Assembly (NCBI GenBank): GCA_900239685.1
Contig: OENT01000733.1
Location: 1 to 64,000, forward strand
Reading direction: 5' to 3'
Length of the DNA stretch: 64,000 nt
Source of the DNA: Rotaria macrura
Taxonomy: Eukaryota; Rotifera; Eurotatoria; Philodinida; Philodinidae
Position numbers and translations under genes: made by a program. Below, piece after piece: positions 34,001-48,475 of this stretch (its first letter is position 1; every line of letters begins with the position of its first letter). Below the pieces are notes generated by a model. It was not told the DNA's origin, made no database searches, and worked only from the letters and a program-made list of their open reading frames with translations.

Positions 34001-37000
34001 CTTCTATTGTAACTCGCATACTAATTGGATGCAAGTTCGTGCTTTCATCTATCGTTGTTTCTATTCACAATCATTACATCAACTCATTCGGCCTGAACTT
34101 CTCTCGCAATCGATACAGAATAAGTTTATATATCTACTTCGTTCATTGATTGATAAAAAATCTGATCATTTTTTTCAAATGGGTATTATCACAACGACTG
34201 CATCCATAGAACAACAGATGATCAATGGACTTCGATCCATGGATATTCTGAAGATTTTTCGTGATCATGAGCTATTAAATTCGGATGATTTTGTTGAAAA
34301 AATAAAATCATTGCTTCGCAAATGTACACTTGTAACATCCACATTGGCTGGCCAGGGAAAATCGACTTTCATTCGTGAGACTGTGAAACAGTCAACGAAG
34401 AACTACGTTAAATTTCCTATCTATGGTGACTTAGATAGTGACATATTAGCTGAACGACTTAGCTCAATATATCCTGAACTCGAAACAGGAGCGCTTCATC
34501 TTGATATTGGAACCGTCGATGACACTCAACGATTGAATGAAATTCTCTATTGTCTTCTACTGTTCGGAAGTTTTTGTTTTGGACAAGTAGCTGTTGTGTT
34601 GCCCATAGAAACTCCTATCTATATCGAAATCGATGCATCACCTGATTCTTCACTATCTAAACTTGCATTATTTGATCATATTAAAACAGTCATCCATTTT
34701 GATCATATTAATTGGGCAAGTCTCATATTTGACAATATAGAAATTCAGACCGTGGCAAATTATTTACATGAAATCAATAGTGAAACGATCTTGAATAACA
34801 ATGTAAATCCTTTGAATTTCAAATATTTTGATCAATTAACATGTTCGAGTCTTATTCAAAAAACGTTTCTCAAAAACAAGAACATAGATTTTGTTACTTG
34901 GACTCAATTGTCAATTTTCATAGCTGTATTCTATCGTCTATTCACAGGTTTTTCACGATGTGGTTATTTTCTTTGTGAATATGTTCCAAATGGAACGATT
35001 CGAATGGATCTTGTTCAGACTCTTCTGCAATCATCAAAGCAGTTTACTTCGTATTCAGTAGAATCTGTTCGTCAACAACAACGATCAGTGACCACTAACG
35101 AAACGACCGAATTCACTAATGCCATCATTCGTTGGGATAAAATGGAACCTTTCACCTTGGTTTTTACAGTTACGGATGATCCCATATTTGTTTATAAGAA
35201 ACCAGCTGATGTGCCCGAAGCACTTGTCAAATATTTCGAAGTCTACAATACAGCATCTGAAAAAAATAAACGTACTAAGGAAAAAGACATGTTTCCTGAT
35301 TATACGAAACTCACTCATACGGAAATCTTCATTCGATTAGCTTCGCTTTCACAAAAATATTTCAATAAAGCTATATGTTCGACTTGTTTCCGACAGTATG
35401 AAATCGGAGAACAACATTGTCAAATGTGTTCAACTAATGATGTACTTATTCAACCGAAAACATTCGATGATGCTGACATTTTGTCATTTCAAAGTAATAT
35501 TGCTGACCGTTTTCGAAACGATTATGTTCTTACTCATGATAATTTTATTAAAATGCTCTTAATCTACATGCGAGTACAATGCGGTATACCTGTTCTTATT
35601 ATGGGCGAGACAGGTGAGAGAACCATACCTATGTTCATGTCCTTGGTAACCTATGTCTTTTAATAGGATGTGGAAAGACAGCATTGATTCAATTCTTATG
35701 TCAAAAGATTCTAGACGACGATCTCGAAGTTATTCGCGTACATGCAGGCTTTACAACGAAGCAAATCATCGAAATAATGTGTTTTTGTATTAGGAAAGCT
35801 AAAGCAAGTGCCGAAAAAGGGAAACGCTTGTGGATTTTTTTCGATGAATTTAATACAACAACTAATATTGGCCTTCTCAAAGAAATTATATGCGAAAGAA
35901 CTCTTTTGGGTTCGTTCTTACCATCAAACATGATCTTTCTAGGAGCTTGCAATCCACGCCGTAAGAAAACCCTTCAAATTATGATCAACGAAGACGATCA
36001 TATTGGAATACGCAAAACTCGTTATGACATTCAAAAACTACTTGGAACAGGTTTTGATCGATGTCTTCTACACACTGTAGTATCTATTCCAGAAACCATG
36101 CTCGAATATATATGGGACTATGGTTATTTAGATGAATCAACTGAAACTTCATATATTAAAACAATGTTAAATATATGTCGTAATCTTCCTTCTAATCGAA
36201 GACTTTTTAATCTGATCGTTACTCTTCTTGTTCATTCTCACATTCACTTTCGAGATTTGGAAGATGTTAGTAGTGTGAGTTTACGTGATATTGCTCGTTT
36301 TTGTAGCTTGTACAATTGGTAGCTAGATTTATTAAATCAAAGTGCATCACCCAATGTATCGCAAAGTACAATACATTATTTTCCTCATCGAGCTAGTTTT
36401 ATTGCATTGCTACTGTGTTACTACTTTCGATTACGTTCTGTTAAATTGAAAAGTATCTACATCGATAAAATGCAATTGATAATTGCCAAGTCGTATCCAA
36501 AACCTAAAAATGTTCGTGATTATATGATGAAAGACATTCTTGAAAACGAACAAAAGAACTTAATCGATAAAAAGATGGAATTACCGGAAGGCACAGCATT
36601 GAACCGTGCATTACGCGATAATATATTCGTTCTTTTAGCTTGCATTATCAATCGTATTCCATTGTTTATGTGCGGTAAACCTGGTAGTAGTAAAACATCA
36701 GCCATTCAAATATTAATCAATAATTTGAAAGGAAAAATGTCAAAAGATTCATACTTTCAAACATTACCTGAATTAGTTACCGTCTCTTTTCAAGGTTCAC
36801 AAAGTTGCACATCGGAGAGTATAATTAAAGTTTTTCAACGTGCTGCTAATTATACTCGTGTCAAAAGTTGTACTGAACTATTGCCTGTCATTGTTTTCGA
36901 TGAAATTGGTCTCGCTGAACTCTCACCACACAATCCACTCAAGGTACTACATGGTGAACTAGAAGTTGAAAATAATAAATACGGATTCGTTGGTATTTCT

Positions 37001-40000
37001 AATTGGCGACTTGACGCTTCAAAAATGAATCGTGCTTTATATCTATCAACTCCTGATCCAGATGTACAAGATCTTCAACTTATCGGTAAAACTATAATCG
37101 AAAGTATGCAACAATTAGTGAAAAGACGACTCGTTGATTTTGATTCTACAATCATCAATGGTCTTGCTCAAGCTTACTACGATTTGTACGATAATTTGAG
37201 TGATGCTCCACCCGATCAAAAAAACTATTTTGGTCTTCGAGATTATTATTGTCTTATCAAAAGTATCGTTCGTATTTTAATAGAAACACAAGAAAAAGTA
37301 GACATCTACGAAATAATTCGACGACAACTAAAAGTCAATTTCGATGGTATTCTCGATGGTTCATCACTTTTATGGCAACACTTTTGTCAATATATCAAAA
37401 GAAAACATCTCTTCAATGATTATGAATGTCCAACATTCAATTGTCTTCTTGATCAGGCGTTGAAAAATCGATCGGCTCGATATTTAATGTTGATTGCTGA
37501 TAGTGAAAGTACTATTGATTATGTTGAACGTTTTATCGATGTTCATCAACGAAAACATAATATAGAAGTACGTACTATTGTGGGTAGTTCTTTTTCGGGT
37601 GATCTACTTCGAGGAAATACTTATTCGGAACAATATAATTATCGAATTTTGATGGATATTATTCTTTATGCTGAAACAAATATAACGTTAATTATGCGTC
37701 AAATGGGTCATCTTTACGATAATCTTTACGATCTTTTCAATCAAAATTTTTCTATTTCCGGAAGACAAAAGTATTGTCGAATTGCTTTGGGTGCTTTCTA
37801 TCGTCCACGTTGTTTGATACATGATAATTTTTATTGTATAGTTTTTATTCATAAACGAGATGCAGACAAATGTGACCCACCATTTCTCAATCGTTTCGAA
37901 AAACATCTCATTGACATTCAAACTTTAATTCATCCTCGACATCAATCAATATACGATGATCTTCATATTTGGTTAAACAAATTTTTGCCCAAAAATATTG
38001 AAAAACATTTTCCACGTCTAGAACATTTATTTGTTGATTATAGTCGAGACCGAATATACTTTTTAATCATGGAAATCTTTGAGCAACTAAATATTTCGAT
38101 CGATGATCAAGAGACCGATGAAATCCGTCAACGAATAATACAACATTGTCAAGTAAAGTTAATGCGTACTAGTTCATTAGATTTACCATTGATACTTTCA
38201 TTGGAACCGACCGAAGAAAATCAAAGAATGATCGATCAATACTATGACATTCATCAATCGATTACATTTTCAGCACTTGTCCAACGAGCACTTGACAACA
38301 AGAATATTTCACCGCAAATTATTTACACGTATACAGAAATTCTTCATCGAATCAATACACTACCGAATGACGTTGAAGACATCAACTTAAGTACATTTAA
38401 GACAGAACTTGAATTAAAAAATAAAATCTGGCATCATTACCAAGGATCAAATACTATTCGTCTACTTTTAATTCGCATTGATTATCATAATGAACATCAA
38501 CATATTCTCACATTAAAACATGTTCTACTAAATGAAAACACATCTCAAAATAATCGATGTGTATGGATTGTTGTTCATTTAAAACGTAATCTAATTAATC
38601 AGACTCGAAACGATATTTTATTTAGTGACTGGTCTGCTGATATGATCGATGATCTTAATTGTCGTGTTTTATTTCCGAAATATTTATTTTCAACTTCTTC
38701 GTATCGTGACCTTGTTCTACAAGGAGAAAGTCTTCTAACCGATGATATATTCAATGATCTGACGAATCGATGTCTGTTGAAATTTCGTTACATTCCTATG
38801 AGAAAAAACGACGAAAAACTCATTACTAAGAAGCGTAATATGATATTCGAAGAAATAACACGTCATACAACAAGAAACAATTTTCATCTTCATTCGATTT
38901 TACGTAAAAATTTGATTGAATTAATTCGTACGAATGAAAACTTGAATACAAAAGATTTTATTGATTGGCGATTGGATCTGTTGACTAATAGTAAAATAAT
39001 TGCTAGTTCTCGTTCATTTGAAATTGCTTTTCAAGCAACTATTTCATTATTTTTTCAAGCACATATTTTACTTCTCTTGGTTCATGTTGAAAAACATAAT
39101 TTGTTTGATGCCTATCATTTCCTTTCAACTATCAATGATAAAAATATTGAACAGAATCTATCTAAACTATGGATGGATTGTTTAGTTTCATCGATGAAAA
39201 CAATTGATTTCACCATGATGCATCGTGATAGAATCGACATTAAATTTGTTGATGATTTGAAATTACCTTGTGCAACATCTGAATACCAACATATTCGATC
39301 GATTCAAGAGAAAATTCGAGATTTACAAAATATGAACAATTCTTATACGCATTTTCTCGATTATGCAATCAAGCAAATAGTCGCGACAAGTTCGTACGGA
39401 GTAGATTTTATGAAACAAGTTTTTAATGATCAACAATACTTTGAATTTTATCTGTACGATCAAATAACGATACATCTGATGGAAACAAATGCTAATCTTT
39501 CATCGGAATTTGTTTTTCATCTTATTACATGTAATCCAACTCATTCATTTGAACAACATATTCAATTGTTTCTTGCACATACGGAATTACTAGATATTGT
39601 TCGTGTATTCGATGCTAGTTTACAATTGATTCGTGAAGAAGAAATTCTTGAAGAAATCAAAAAACAATTGATTGTTCATCCTACTGACATAATCAGATCT
39701 TCTAAGTTCTATACATTAGTAATAATGAATGAACAATTTTATCAACTTCCACCATTGAAAACAACGATTGAAAATATATATGAATTCCAATGTAAAGGCG
39801 ATCCAATGATTGAAACGAGTTTAATGAATTTAATTGAACTGATTCTATCACCATCGATTATTAATCGAGTCAATAATATTCAACAACTCATAACAACTTA
39901 TAGTTTAATTGAACAATATATTCGTGATCTTGAATCTTATCGAGTTAATAATCTGGAAAAACTTCGTTTGTTCCTTAGTTTTATTCGATGTCTAGCTGTT

Positions 40001-43000
40001 CTACTATCGGATAAAGCTTTTGATATCTTCACACAAGGATTCAATGAAAAATTTGATTCATGTCAATCGATTCATCACTTTGTTAATCAACTAAGAAATA
40101 TTATTCGACAACAAACATCGACTATTAGCGATACTATCGTTGATCAAACATTAATCAAACTTGAAATTGAATTCATCAAAGATTGGCTAGCAGACAATGA
40201 AGATTCGTATGTTAATATTTTAATTTTATTGAATGAAAACGATAATGATCTATGGCAATATTCAACGAAAATTTTTAATTTTATTGATCGCAAATTTGAC
40301 TTAATATCCATATTGAAACAAAATCATGGAAAACTTTCATGGAATGAAGAATTCCAAAAATTAAACCATTCATTGAACATGATCGATCATGTTTCACATA
40401 AAATAGAACGATTATTAGTCAATCAAATTCATATGCATTTGATGCGACAAACTTTCGATAATGAAATCGATCAACAACTTATTGATGATTACAAAGATTT
40501 TGAAGAAAATTTCTATAGAATAAAAAACATGAAAGACACAATTGATTTTCAATGGATCTCATTGCTTGCTTGGTTAAAATATTATGCACACATCTATGCA
40601 ATTACTTTGAATAATGAAAGTCAACTAGCGGTTCTACCAAGAATAGATCGACTTTTAACTAATGCTGATTCTCCATTTGGTTCAACATTGAAATTATTCA
40701 TTTTTAAGCAACTTCTACAAATTTCAGGATTAAGTCTAGACGACTTTCGTGATAGATATAATTATCGTAATATTGAGTGGATTAAAGATTTTCTTTTACG
40801 ATTAAATGATCAACAAACACAACATACTCGACAAAATATATTTTTACCTATTCCATTGTTCGAATGTCGAGAACAATTTCAACGAGTAAGTCAAATTCTT
40901 CATGCACACGACAACATTGTTAATCTACGACAGTTAATTCGTGAGTGTAGTATCTCACAAAAACTCAGTTATGCTTTTCTTTCATGGTTTATTCAATATT
41001 ATTGCCGTTTTACACAAGATAACAGCACAAATGATGACAAGTCTGCTCATTTGATCATAAATGATTTGCAAGAAGAAATTATCGATTCATTTACATTCTT
41101 AGGTTTCAAATTACTTCAGTTTTTGTGCTCGAATTTTTGGAGTACTTCTTACTTTCATCTTGATTCAACTATGTCATCGAATGATATTCATAAACGTTTA
41201 CTTGCACTCAATATTATCGTTGTTTTGATATCTTATAAATCACAACCCAAAAGAAATTTATTCAGAAATCTTCTGTTCAACGATCAAAATGAAATACCAT
41301 TTAAATATATACAACATATTTCAAATATTTACTTGCCTGGTCTCATGATTGACGATCCTGTTATGATACAAATGATGCGTGTACAATCACAAATTCAAGA
41401 TCGTCTAAAACGAGGACCGATTAACAATGAAGAAAATGTTATTCTTCAATGTTCACAAGAATGTCCTTGGATATTCTATTTGCAAGATGCCAATTTTTCC
41501 AATAATTCAAACAAGTGTCCGCAATGTCAAAAGCCGATTGGTATTACAGAAAACAAAATTCTTATTGAACGTGATCCGTCTCAAATTCGAATGTCCATCG
41601 ATGATAGTTTGGAAATGATCGATCAATACAAGCAGAAACTTCGTCGTGGATATCGAAATTTTCAAACAGCTAATAATAGTACGTTGAATGAAAAACCTGA
41701 TCATTTAAATCGATCCGTATCGTTTCGCTTTTTACATTTTCTTACACATGGTCTATTGCTTTTCTTGCATGAAATTAACTATCTACCTGATCAAGATATG
41801 AAAAATAATCTTAAATTGTTCACAGTCACACATTTTCGTGATCATTTTGAAAAAGACTTCGAACTTCTCTGTCAAACATTTACAGATAATCAACAATGTT
41901 GTATTTGGCTTTATAAGCGTCTTAATCATCTTGTTAATGATGAATTTCTTCAACGAAGTTCAATGAAAACCAATGAAAATATTTTTCAATTCGAACGTAC
42001 GATTGAAGAAAAACTCGTATTGCCATATATTAATTCAATTACTAATGAAATTACTGAATATAAACAAGCATATGCTCAATTTTTTCATGAACCCAATAGT
42101 CAACCATCATTAGAAAGTTTCATTCATGAATATTTTCAAGATGAACAACAATATCCATTATTAGATTTCTTTAATGTAACTACATTTTATAAATTGGACC
42201 CTTTGAATGAATTTATCTTTAAATTACAAACAAGACCATATACTGAAAATGCATATCCAATTACGACATTTATTATCAAACGTCTCGAGGATTTTATTAA
42301 TATTCAACATATGTATCCGATTATTGTTTTTACTAATTATCTTATTGAAAAATTCAATTATAGAATCAATCGAAATGATGCAACTGAAAAGAAAATTCTT
42401 TATTATTTAACGAAAGACAAAGATCAATATAGAACAAATCAACTTTATAATGATTTTCTAAATGCTTGGTATTCATTAAATTTGAAAGAAGTTCACCATG
42501 GTAATCAAACAATAAAATTCGAAAAGACAATTTCGAAAGAGAAATTCGCCGAAAGTACAAATATTCATGTACTTCTATTGAATACATCACGTGATGAAAG
42601 TAGTCTTCTTCTTGTTGCATGTCTTAAAACAATTGCTGAATTACAAAATGAGATTATCAATTATTTTCATGATACTATCGAACATAGTATTAAAAAAGAA
42701 ACTGAACGAAAACGTATACCACTTCAATCTATTCGAGCAGAACATACTCTTAATCTTGATCGAAATCGTTTGAGTCAAAAGCTAATTGAAGATTGTCTTG
42801 TTCTTAATTATCAATATGGAAAAGGTAGAGATATTATCTATGATTATGACGAAATCGAAATCTACTTGCGAAATATGATCAGTTCACTAATACTGATCGA
42901 TACAGATCGATTGAATTGTATCAACTATCAATTTGAATTGTACGGAGAAAACACATCGTTGATCAATGATATTCGTGATCGAATCAAACAAAAACGTTTA

Positions 43001-43777
43001 TCAAATAATGATCGAAATAAATTACAAAATCTCATTGTCGGCATGAATAATGATGATATGCTAAATTATCTTGGTTCACTCGATTATTTTTTTACTTATT
43101 TGAGAACAAGTATACTAGACAGTGCTTCAGAAGAAATACCGATTCAAAAATTTGTTCAAGAAAATATGCATTCACATACTGGTTTAGATGACACAATTCT
43201 TTATCGAGAACCATTCTCTACGGTTCAATTGCAATATATTATTGAATTATATGAAATAATTGAAGAAAGTGTTTTCGATCGAGCCTTACGTACGTATGTT
43301 AAACATGAACTGCAAGAAACAGCATTTTTTGATGGTGAGTGCGAAGGTGTCATCAAACAATTTTCACAGGATACGTTTGAAAAAAAAACAATTTCTCTTG
43401 CATTGAAAAATATTAATATTTGGATTTCCATGCTCAAACGTTTAATGATACGGATTTTGACTGCGAATATCGAACTTGATCAACGATTGCAAGTTTATCT
43501 TGAGCGAACGTATCTATGGAGTGATCCTATTACTGATGCTGATCTAGCAACTTTTCAAGTTGATAACGATATTTTACTTCGACATACCTATGTAATCCTG
43601 TGTGCTTTAGAACGGAAGCAATATATGATCAATGCAGTTCAGTTGCCACAAAAGGCAGCAACAATGCTACGCGTTGAGGGACAACAACAAGAAGTTCAAC
43701 CTCGATCGACTGAAATCATAAGATCGAGAATCATTCCCAAAGTTCTCAGTGACAAAAATCGAAAGATTCGTGTATAA
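28094..43777 (+). CDS. RNF213-like giant AAA ATPase, with one in-frame TAG
   Basis: Model exons are 28094-28336, 29329-29602, 29662-30411, 30468-30998, 31375-32166, 32222-32296, 32359-35613 and 35667-43777. All borders are GT-AG and phases agree throughout, giving 4,677 codons. Exons 1-2 are tentative. A P-loop-like AGQGKST lies near residue 1552 and a CxxC-x11-CxxC ribbon (CSTC, CQMC) near 1893. The first AAA module has GETGCGKT (about 1970, rebuilt across a 53-bp intron) and WIFFDEFN. The second has GKPGSSKT (about 2310) and IVFDEIGLAELSPHNPLK. These match the two active AAA units of RNF213. A degenerate RZ-type finger (CSQEC, then KCPQCQKPIG) lies near 3901, but no RING Cys/His cluster is visible between the AAA part and it. 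TAG at 36320-36322 (codon 2192), between the AAA units, is followed by CTAG. Human RNF213 is a ubiquitin ligase of about 5,200 residues acting on lipid droplets and pathogens; the role here is inferred only. Confidence 0.82.
36320..36326 (+). promoter_or_regulatory. In-frame TAG followed by CTAG: possible readthrough site
   Basis: The stop lies after YNW and the frame reopens immediately (LDLLNQSASPNV) for another 2,485 codons. Stop-CUAG is the tetranucleotide context linked to efficient stop-codon readthrough in metazoans, best shown for UGA. A simple TGG-to-TAG nonsense change is the main alternative. Confidence 0.35.
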
Positions 43778-46700
43778 TATTGTCTTCACTTCTTACCAGT
43801 TTAATTCAGATTAAAAATAGAATCAAACCAAAAGTAGATTGTTGACGTTAAAGTTCCATTGATCTATGCCAAAGCACACAACCATAAGAGAAGATACCAA
43901 GCGATTTATAAATATCTTTGGGGTAAAGCTTTTGAATATTTCCACACTGTTTCAACCTATTGGATTGATTCTTTTATAGATGATCGAGAGATGTTCAAAG
44001 TTTGGAGTTGTTCAGGCAATGATACACAATAAGCCTTCTTACACAGATAAACATTGAATAGTCGAAAGGCTAACATAATTGATTTTCTGAGATCTGAAAG
44101 ATTTTTAGTCTTCCTTTTGTCAACTATTTCTTTAATATTCCATCACAATGAGATGTGGATGTAGAGTAGACAAAAGCATGGCTAAAAGTTTATTGGATCT
44201 CAGGCAGTCAATTATTCTGAAAGGAGTGTTGAAGTTTATCGAGTAGAAATTTGGATTCGCACAAGCCGTGACAGAGAAATCCATGAATTAGTTAACTAAT
44301 TAATCTCTAATTAATATGTCCTTAGTAAATTGTGAATGAGGCATTATACAGCATGAGAGAGAATCTCTATAGCCATTACAGACCTTGATAGATCTGTTCT
44401 TACATAAATTACGATTAAAGATAGCTACAGCCTCATGAGAACATATAAACCATTTCCTTATTGCAATTCTAGAAACGTTAAGGTGTAGGTATATCCAAGA
44501 AAGTGATTCCTATTATCGGACTTTAAGTGTAAATCTGTAAAGTCAAAGATTTCCTATGGGATTCCTGGCCTGAGAACAACGATATTCGGATGCTTAAGAT
44601 TGGAATTCAACAATTTCATAGTCAAAAAAAGAGTCTAAGATGACGTATAACATACACCTGTGGTATCCACCTCTGGGGGAGTGTGGGTAGTGTGATTGTG
44701 GCTGGCTATTGTTGGGTGTTGAAAGGAATAGAGGTTTGGTGTACTTCTTCACGCACATCGAATTCAATAGCTGGGTCTTGTCTCATACCAATTTTACAAG
44801 GTGTTGCTTGTGATTCAGTCTATTTTGATATCCATCACTCAGCAAATGCAAGGTATCGAAAAGGTATGACAACTGTTGATACTTGTTTCAAAATACTGAA
44901 ACCAAATTAGAAGTTCGATGATAAAAATGATTGCTAAATACTATCTTTGCTGATGCGCTGAAAATACATTCGAGTTTTTCGAGTTTTCCTATTTGTTCAC
45001 TTTGTAAAAACTTTGATTGGCAAAGGTAAAAATATTTTGAAAAAAAATACAGATTTGTTCGTTCTAAACGAACGTTAAACTATGACCAGCCTGAGATTTA
45101 TTATCTTTTTCCTTATTATAATGATGGGGGAATGATAGAAAAACCCGCAAGCCCATAAAGAATCGGTGTGTCACTGTGACATGTTTACAGTATACGATTT
45201 GTGTCAATGTGTAATAACGGAGGTAACTTCAAAATGAAACAGCACATCTAAATTATTAAAAGATAAGAGAAAATAGTTTTAAGATAAACTTTGCTGCCAA
45301 TTTAACCAACTTCAAGAACGAGAGAAATTGTCTTGGGAAGAGTGAAGAAAATCATGTAAACTCGCTGATCAGCAAAATATAGCCCTAATAATAATTACAT
45401 CATTTAGGGGTCTAGAATAAACACGTGTATGTGTGTACCTGAAATTACTTGATTAATTACCCAGGTCAAAAAATCTGACATAAGATCTTATTTTGTACAC
45501 CCACGATCTTGCATAAGAACGCAGTCTTTCAAGAATCTGACAAAAAATCGTCGTCTCTGAGATCTTGCATCAGATCATACTATATTTTCCTCGAAAGATC
45601 TTACATTCACTTTAATTGTATCAAAAACTTGAGCGATATTTTGAGAAGATAATTAATTTTATTGAAATAGTATTTTGGTATATCATACATAACAGAATCT
45701 TACAAGAATCTTCTAATGCGATCGTACGTAAGAAGTCAGAGACGACGATTGTGAGTACGTTTTTTCATTGAATCTTATAAGGTCAGATATGATCTGATAT
45801 AAGATCCTTGTAAGAACTTGTCATCCGATTGTTCGACTAAGGTAAGAATCTGTTCCAGACAGTTTATTTAAAAGCTAGTTCTGATACTTTTGTCAATCGT
45901 TACCTAAAAAGATGCATATTTGCTTTCAGACTAGAACGAAATTTATACTATCAACTCACGTTGATGTCTTTTACAATAGCTATTTCCCCATCACGTTCTT
46001 GCTTTAGTCATGTCAAAGCATTTTGAATAATTGGCCATATGTGTGTCTCGTCGTTCTATAAATAATAGCTCTATCCTTGAGAAATAAGGAGTTCTTTCAA
46101 AATAAATTAAAATTTCATAAATCTTCCATAGAAAATTTTATCGGTGGTATCGTTCATTTGAGATTGTTCATCAGTCATGTTCACATGGGAAGTTGATGAT
46201 ATGAAAAATTATACGCATCCAATGCTTCTTAGATGTGTAAAAATTTTTATGAGGAATCATTGCAATTTCTTTTTTTATTTTCATCTCGTTTAAAACGACT
46301 TGCAGTTTAGTGGCACAAGTGGTTTCGAAAAATAATTTGAATAATGAATTGCTTGAAACTTAACTATAAATATTGCTGAAATAGTGAAGATTTCGAAGAA
46401 AAAAAAAGTGAAAACTTCTGAAATCATAGATTCTTATTGTTTCTAAGAGCCTAATATTCATAAAAATACTCACAATTCAAAAATGACTCAGCTGACAGTT
46501 TACTTTCGTTCTTTTTGTTCTGTGCCAGTATGAAAATACCATTGAAACGATGTTCGTCGATGTATTTTTCTTTTGAGTTTTAGATTCCCTGCAGAACCAA
46601 AGGCCTCTTAAAAAGCTATATTTTAGTGATTTTGCATCAAAAACCTTAGGGAATCTTCGCATGTAGTACGGACAGAAATACCATCGTGATACGACAAAAT

Positions 46701-47319
46701 ATGAAGTAGATGTGAGTTTTTATGTGTTAGTTTCAGTGAATCAGAGATGAAAATTACGTTTAACATGCTGTTTAAAGTATAAACATCCTTATCTTCTTCG
46801 ATAAATATTCTTAGTATCTACTTCAAGCAAAATAATTCGACAAATGATATATTTTTTCAACTTTAGAAAAGGCATGCTCATTTTTTCCGTTTTAGTGATC
46901 GATGAAGATTAGCAAAAGACTTGTTAAGCTATTTACGTCCCTTTTGTTTTTCTTTTGATAGAGAATGCAGTTACATAGAGCACATGACATCATATGATTT
47001 TATTTGAATCAGAAAAAAAGACGAGAATGACAAATAATCGAAGAAAACAGTACAGTTTTGCAGTAAGAATTTTACCCATGCTCAATAAATATACAGCATT
47101 GTCGCGGTTGAACAGTTGTGTACGTGAGGTGATTCTGACGATTTTTAGTTGGCACTCATATCCACCACCCAACTTTCCACAAAACTTTTTAAAAATTATT
47201 ATTGTAAATTTTTTCTTTGTAAACCTGCTCGCTTTTTACCGCACTATAATTTCTTCAACAGTCACTTTTACCTTGTAACGTTGTAATTTTACATCCTTTT
47301 TATTATTTTTTTTGATTCG
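43778..47319. other. Intergenic, 3.5 kb
   Basis: No gene is supported. It contains a foldback-like segment at 45460-45860, listed separately. Short frames, including 44683-44910, lack domains. The 3' end of the RNF213-like gene has no clear AATAAA nearby. Confidence 0.45.
45460..45860. repeat. Degenerate foldback rich in AGATCTTAC words
   Basis: Perfect 15-bp inverted repeats, AATCGTCGTCTCTGA at 45546-45560 and its complement at 45736-45750, are surrounded by diverged inverted copies of AGATCTTGCATCAGATC-like words. The layout fits an old MITE. No target duplication was identified. Confidence 0.4.
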
Positions 47320-47953
47320 ATGGTGTCCAATTGGGAAGCTCCTTCTCAGATTTTACCTCATCTATTTCTTGGATCTTATTCATGCACTCACAACAAAGAA
47401 GAACTTCTAAAAATTGGCGTCAAGTAAGTTCTGATAGTTGTGTTTCATATAAAAGTTACGTTTATTCGCAGATACATTCTAAACCTTACTGATTCTCCAA
47501 ATTTGCATCCGGATTCTTTCATTTATCTCCAATGCCCAGTCAGAGATTCTTCTTCTCAAGATATCTTACCATTGTTTGAGCAAGTCTTCAACTTTATTGA
47601 TCAAGTATGAACAAATCTGTTGGCTTAGCGTTTTCAGAGAGCAAATTGTTATTTTCTCTCATTAATTGCAGGCTTCGCCCGATTCAGCATGTCTTATCCA
47701 CTGCCACATGGGAGTGAGTCGATCTCCTTCTTTTGTTCTAGCATATTTGATGCACAAGAAAGAAAGAAGCCTTCGAGCATCTTATGAATTATTGATTAGC
47801 AATAGAAAACACGTATCTCCTAACCCTGGTTTCTTGCAACAATTGATGGCCTTTGAAGATTCCCTTTTTGGAAGTATATCAATCAATTTCTTTGCAAACG
47901 ATCCTTCACACGACTGTCTATCAATTGACTACACAGATTCATCTGTATTATAA
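47320..47953 (+). CDS. Atypical dual-specificity protein phosphatase
   Basis: Three exons, 47320-47423, 47472-47604 and 47672-47953, are joined by GT-AG introns of 48 and 67 bp with matching phases, giving 172 residues. The protein starts MVSNWEAPSQILPHLFLGSY, the usual DUSP beginning. It has the general-acid Asp in CPVRDSSSQDI and the catalytic loop IHCHMGVSRSPSFVLAYLM, fitting HCxxGxSRS. Size and lack of a CH2/rhodanese region place it with small atypical DUSPs, which remove phosphate from Tyr and Ser/Thr; the substrate is unknown. The stop TAA (47951-47953) lies inside the 8-bp target duplication of a hAT-like insertion, so the native 3' UTR has been displaced. No intact partner gene is adjacent. 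Confidence 0.9.
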
Positions 47954-47954
47954 T

Positions 47955-48475
47955 CAGAGATGCCAACAGACCAATTTTTCCGGACTGGCCTGGCATGGTC
48001 TGCAGGCCAAACCACGCCATGTGATATTTCTGATTTTTAAAATTGATGTATAATTTCAGTTTCAATAATTTAAATTATTTTCATGAAGATAACAAATAAC
48101 CAGTTCTTACACAAAATAGGAAATTAAAACAAAGAGACAATCATCATAAATATTTTTCATAAGAGAAAAACTTGAATTATTGGGATTTTTTCATAATATC
48201 ATCAGTTTTTCACATAGTCGAAAGATATTTTAACACAATAATAAAAACAATATATGCTTATAGGAATACGATCAACAGTTAAAAGAATCTAATGTTTCAA
48301 GATGGTTACTGAAGAAATAAATATAATTTCTCAGACAGGCAAAAATTGTTTGCCTGGCCTGGCCTGGACCAGGCTTGATATATTGACTGGGCGGATCAGG
48401 CCCCGCCAAACTTTCAAAATCCAGCCTGGACAGGTGGCCTGGCCTGGCAGGCACCAAGCCAGACTGGCAGCTCTG
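47955..48475. mobile_element. hAT-like MITE inserted at the phosphatase stop codon
   Basis: The ends are CAGAGATGCCA and TGGCAGCTCTG, an 11-bp terminal inverted repeat with one mismatch and the CAG-type start common in hAT elements. Flanks ATTATAAT (47947-47954) and ATTATAGT (48476-48483) form an 8-bp target duplication differing by one base. The 521-bp body holds GGCCTGGCCTGG-rich subterminal repeats near both ends and no transposase frame, so it is non-autonomous. Confidence 0.72.
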
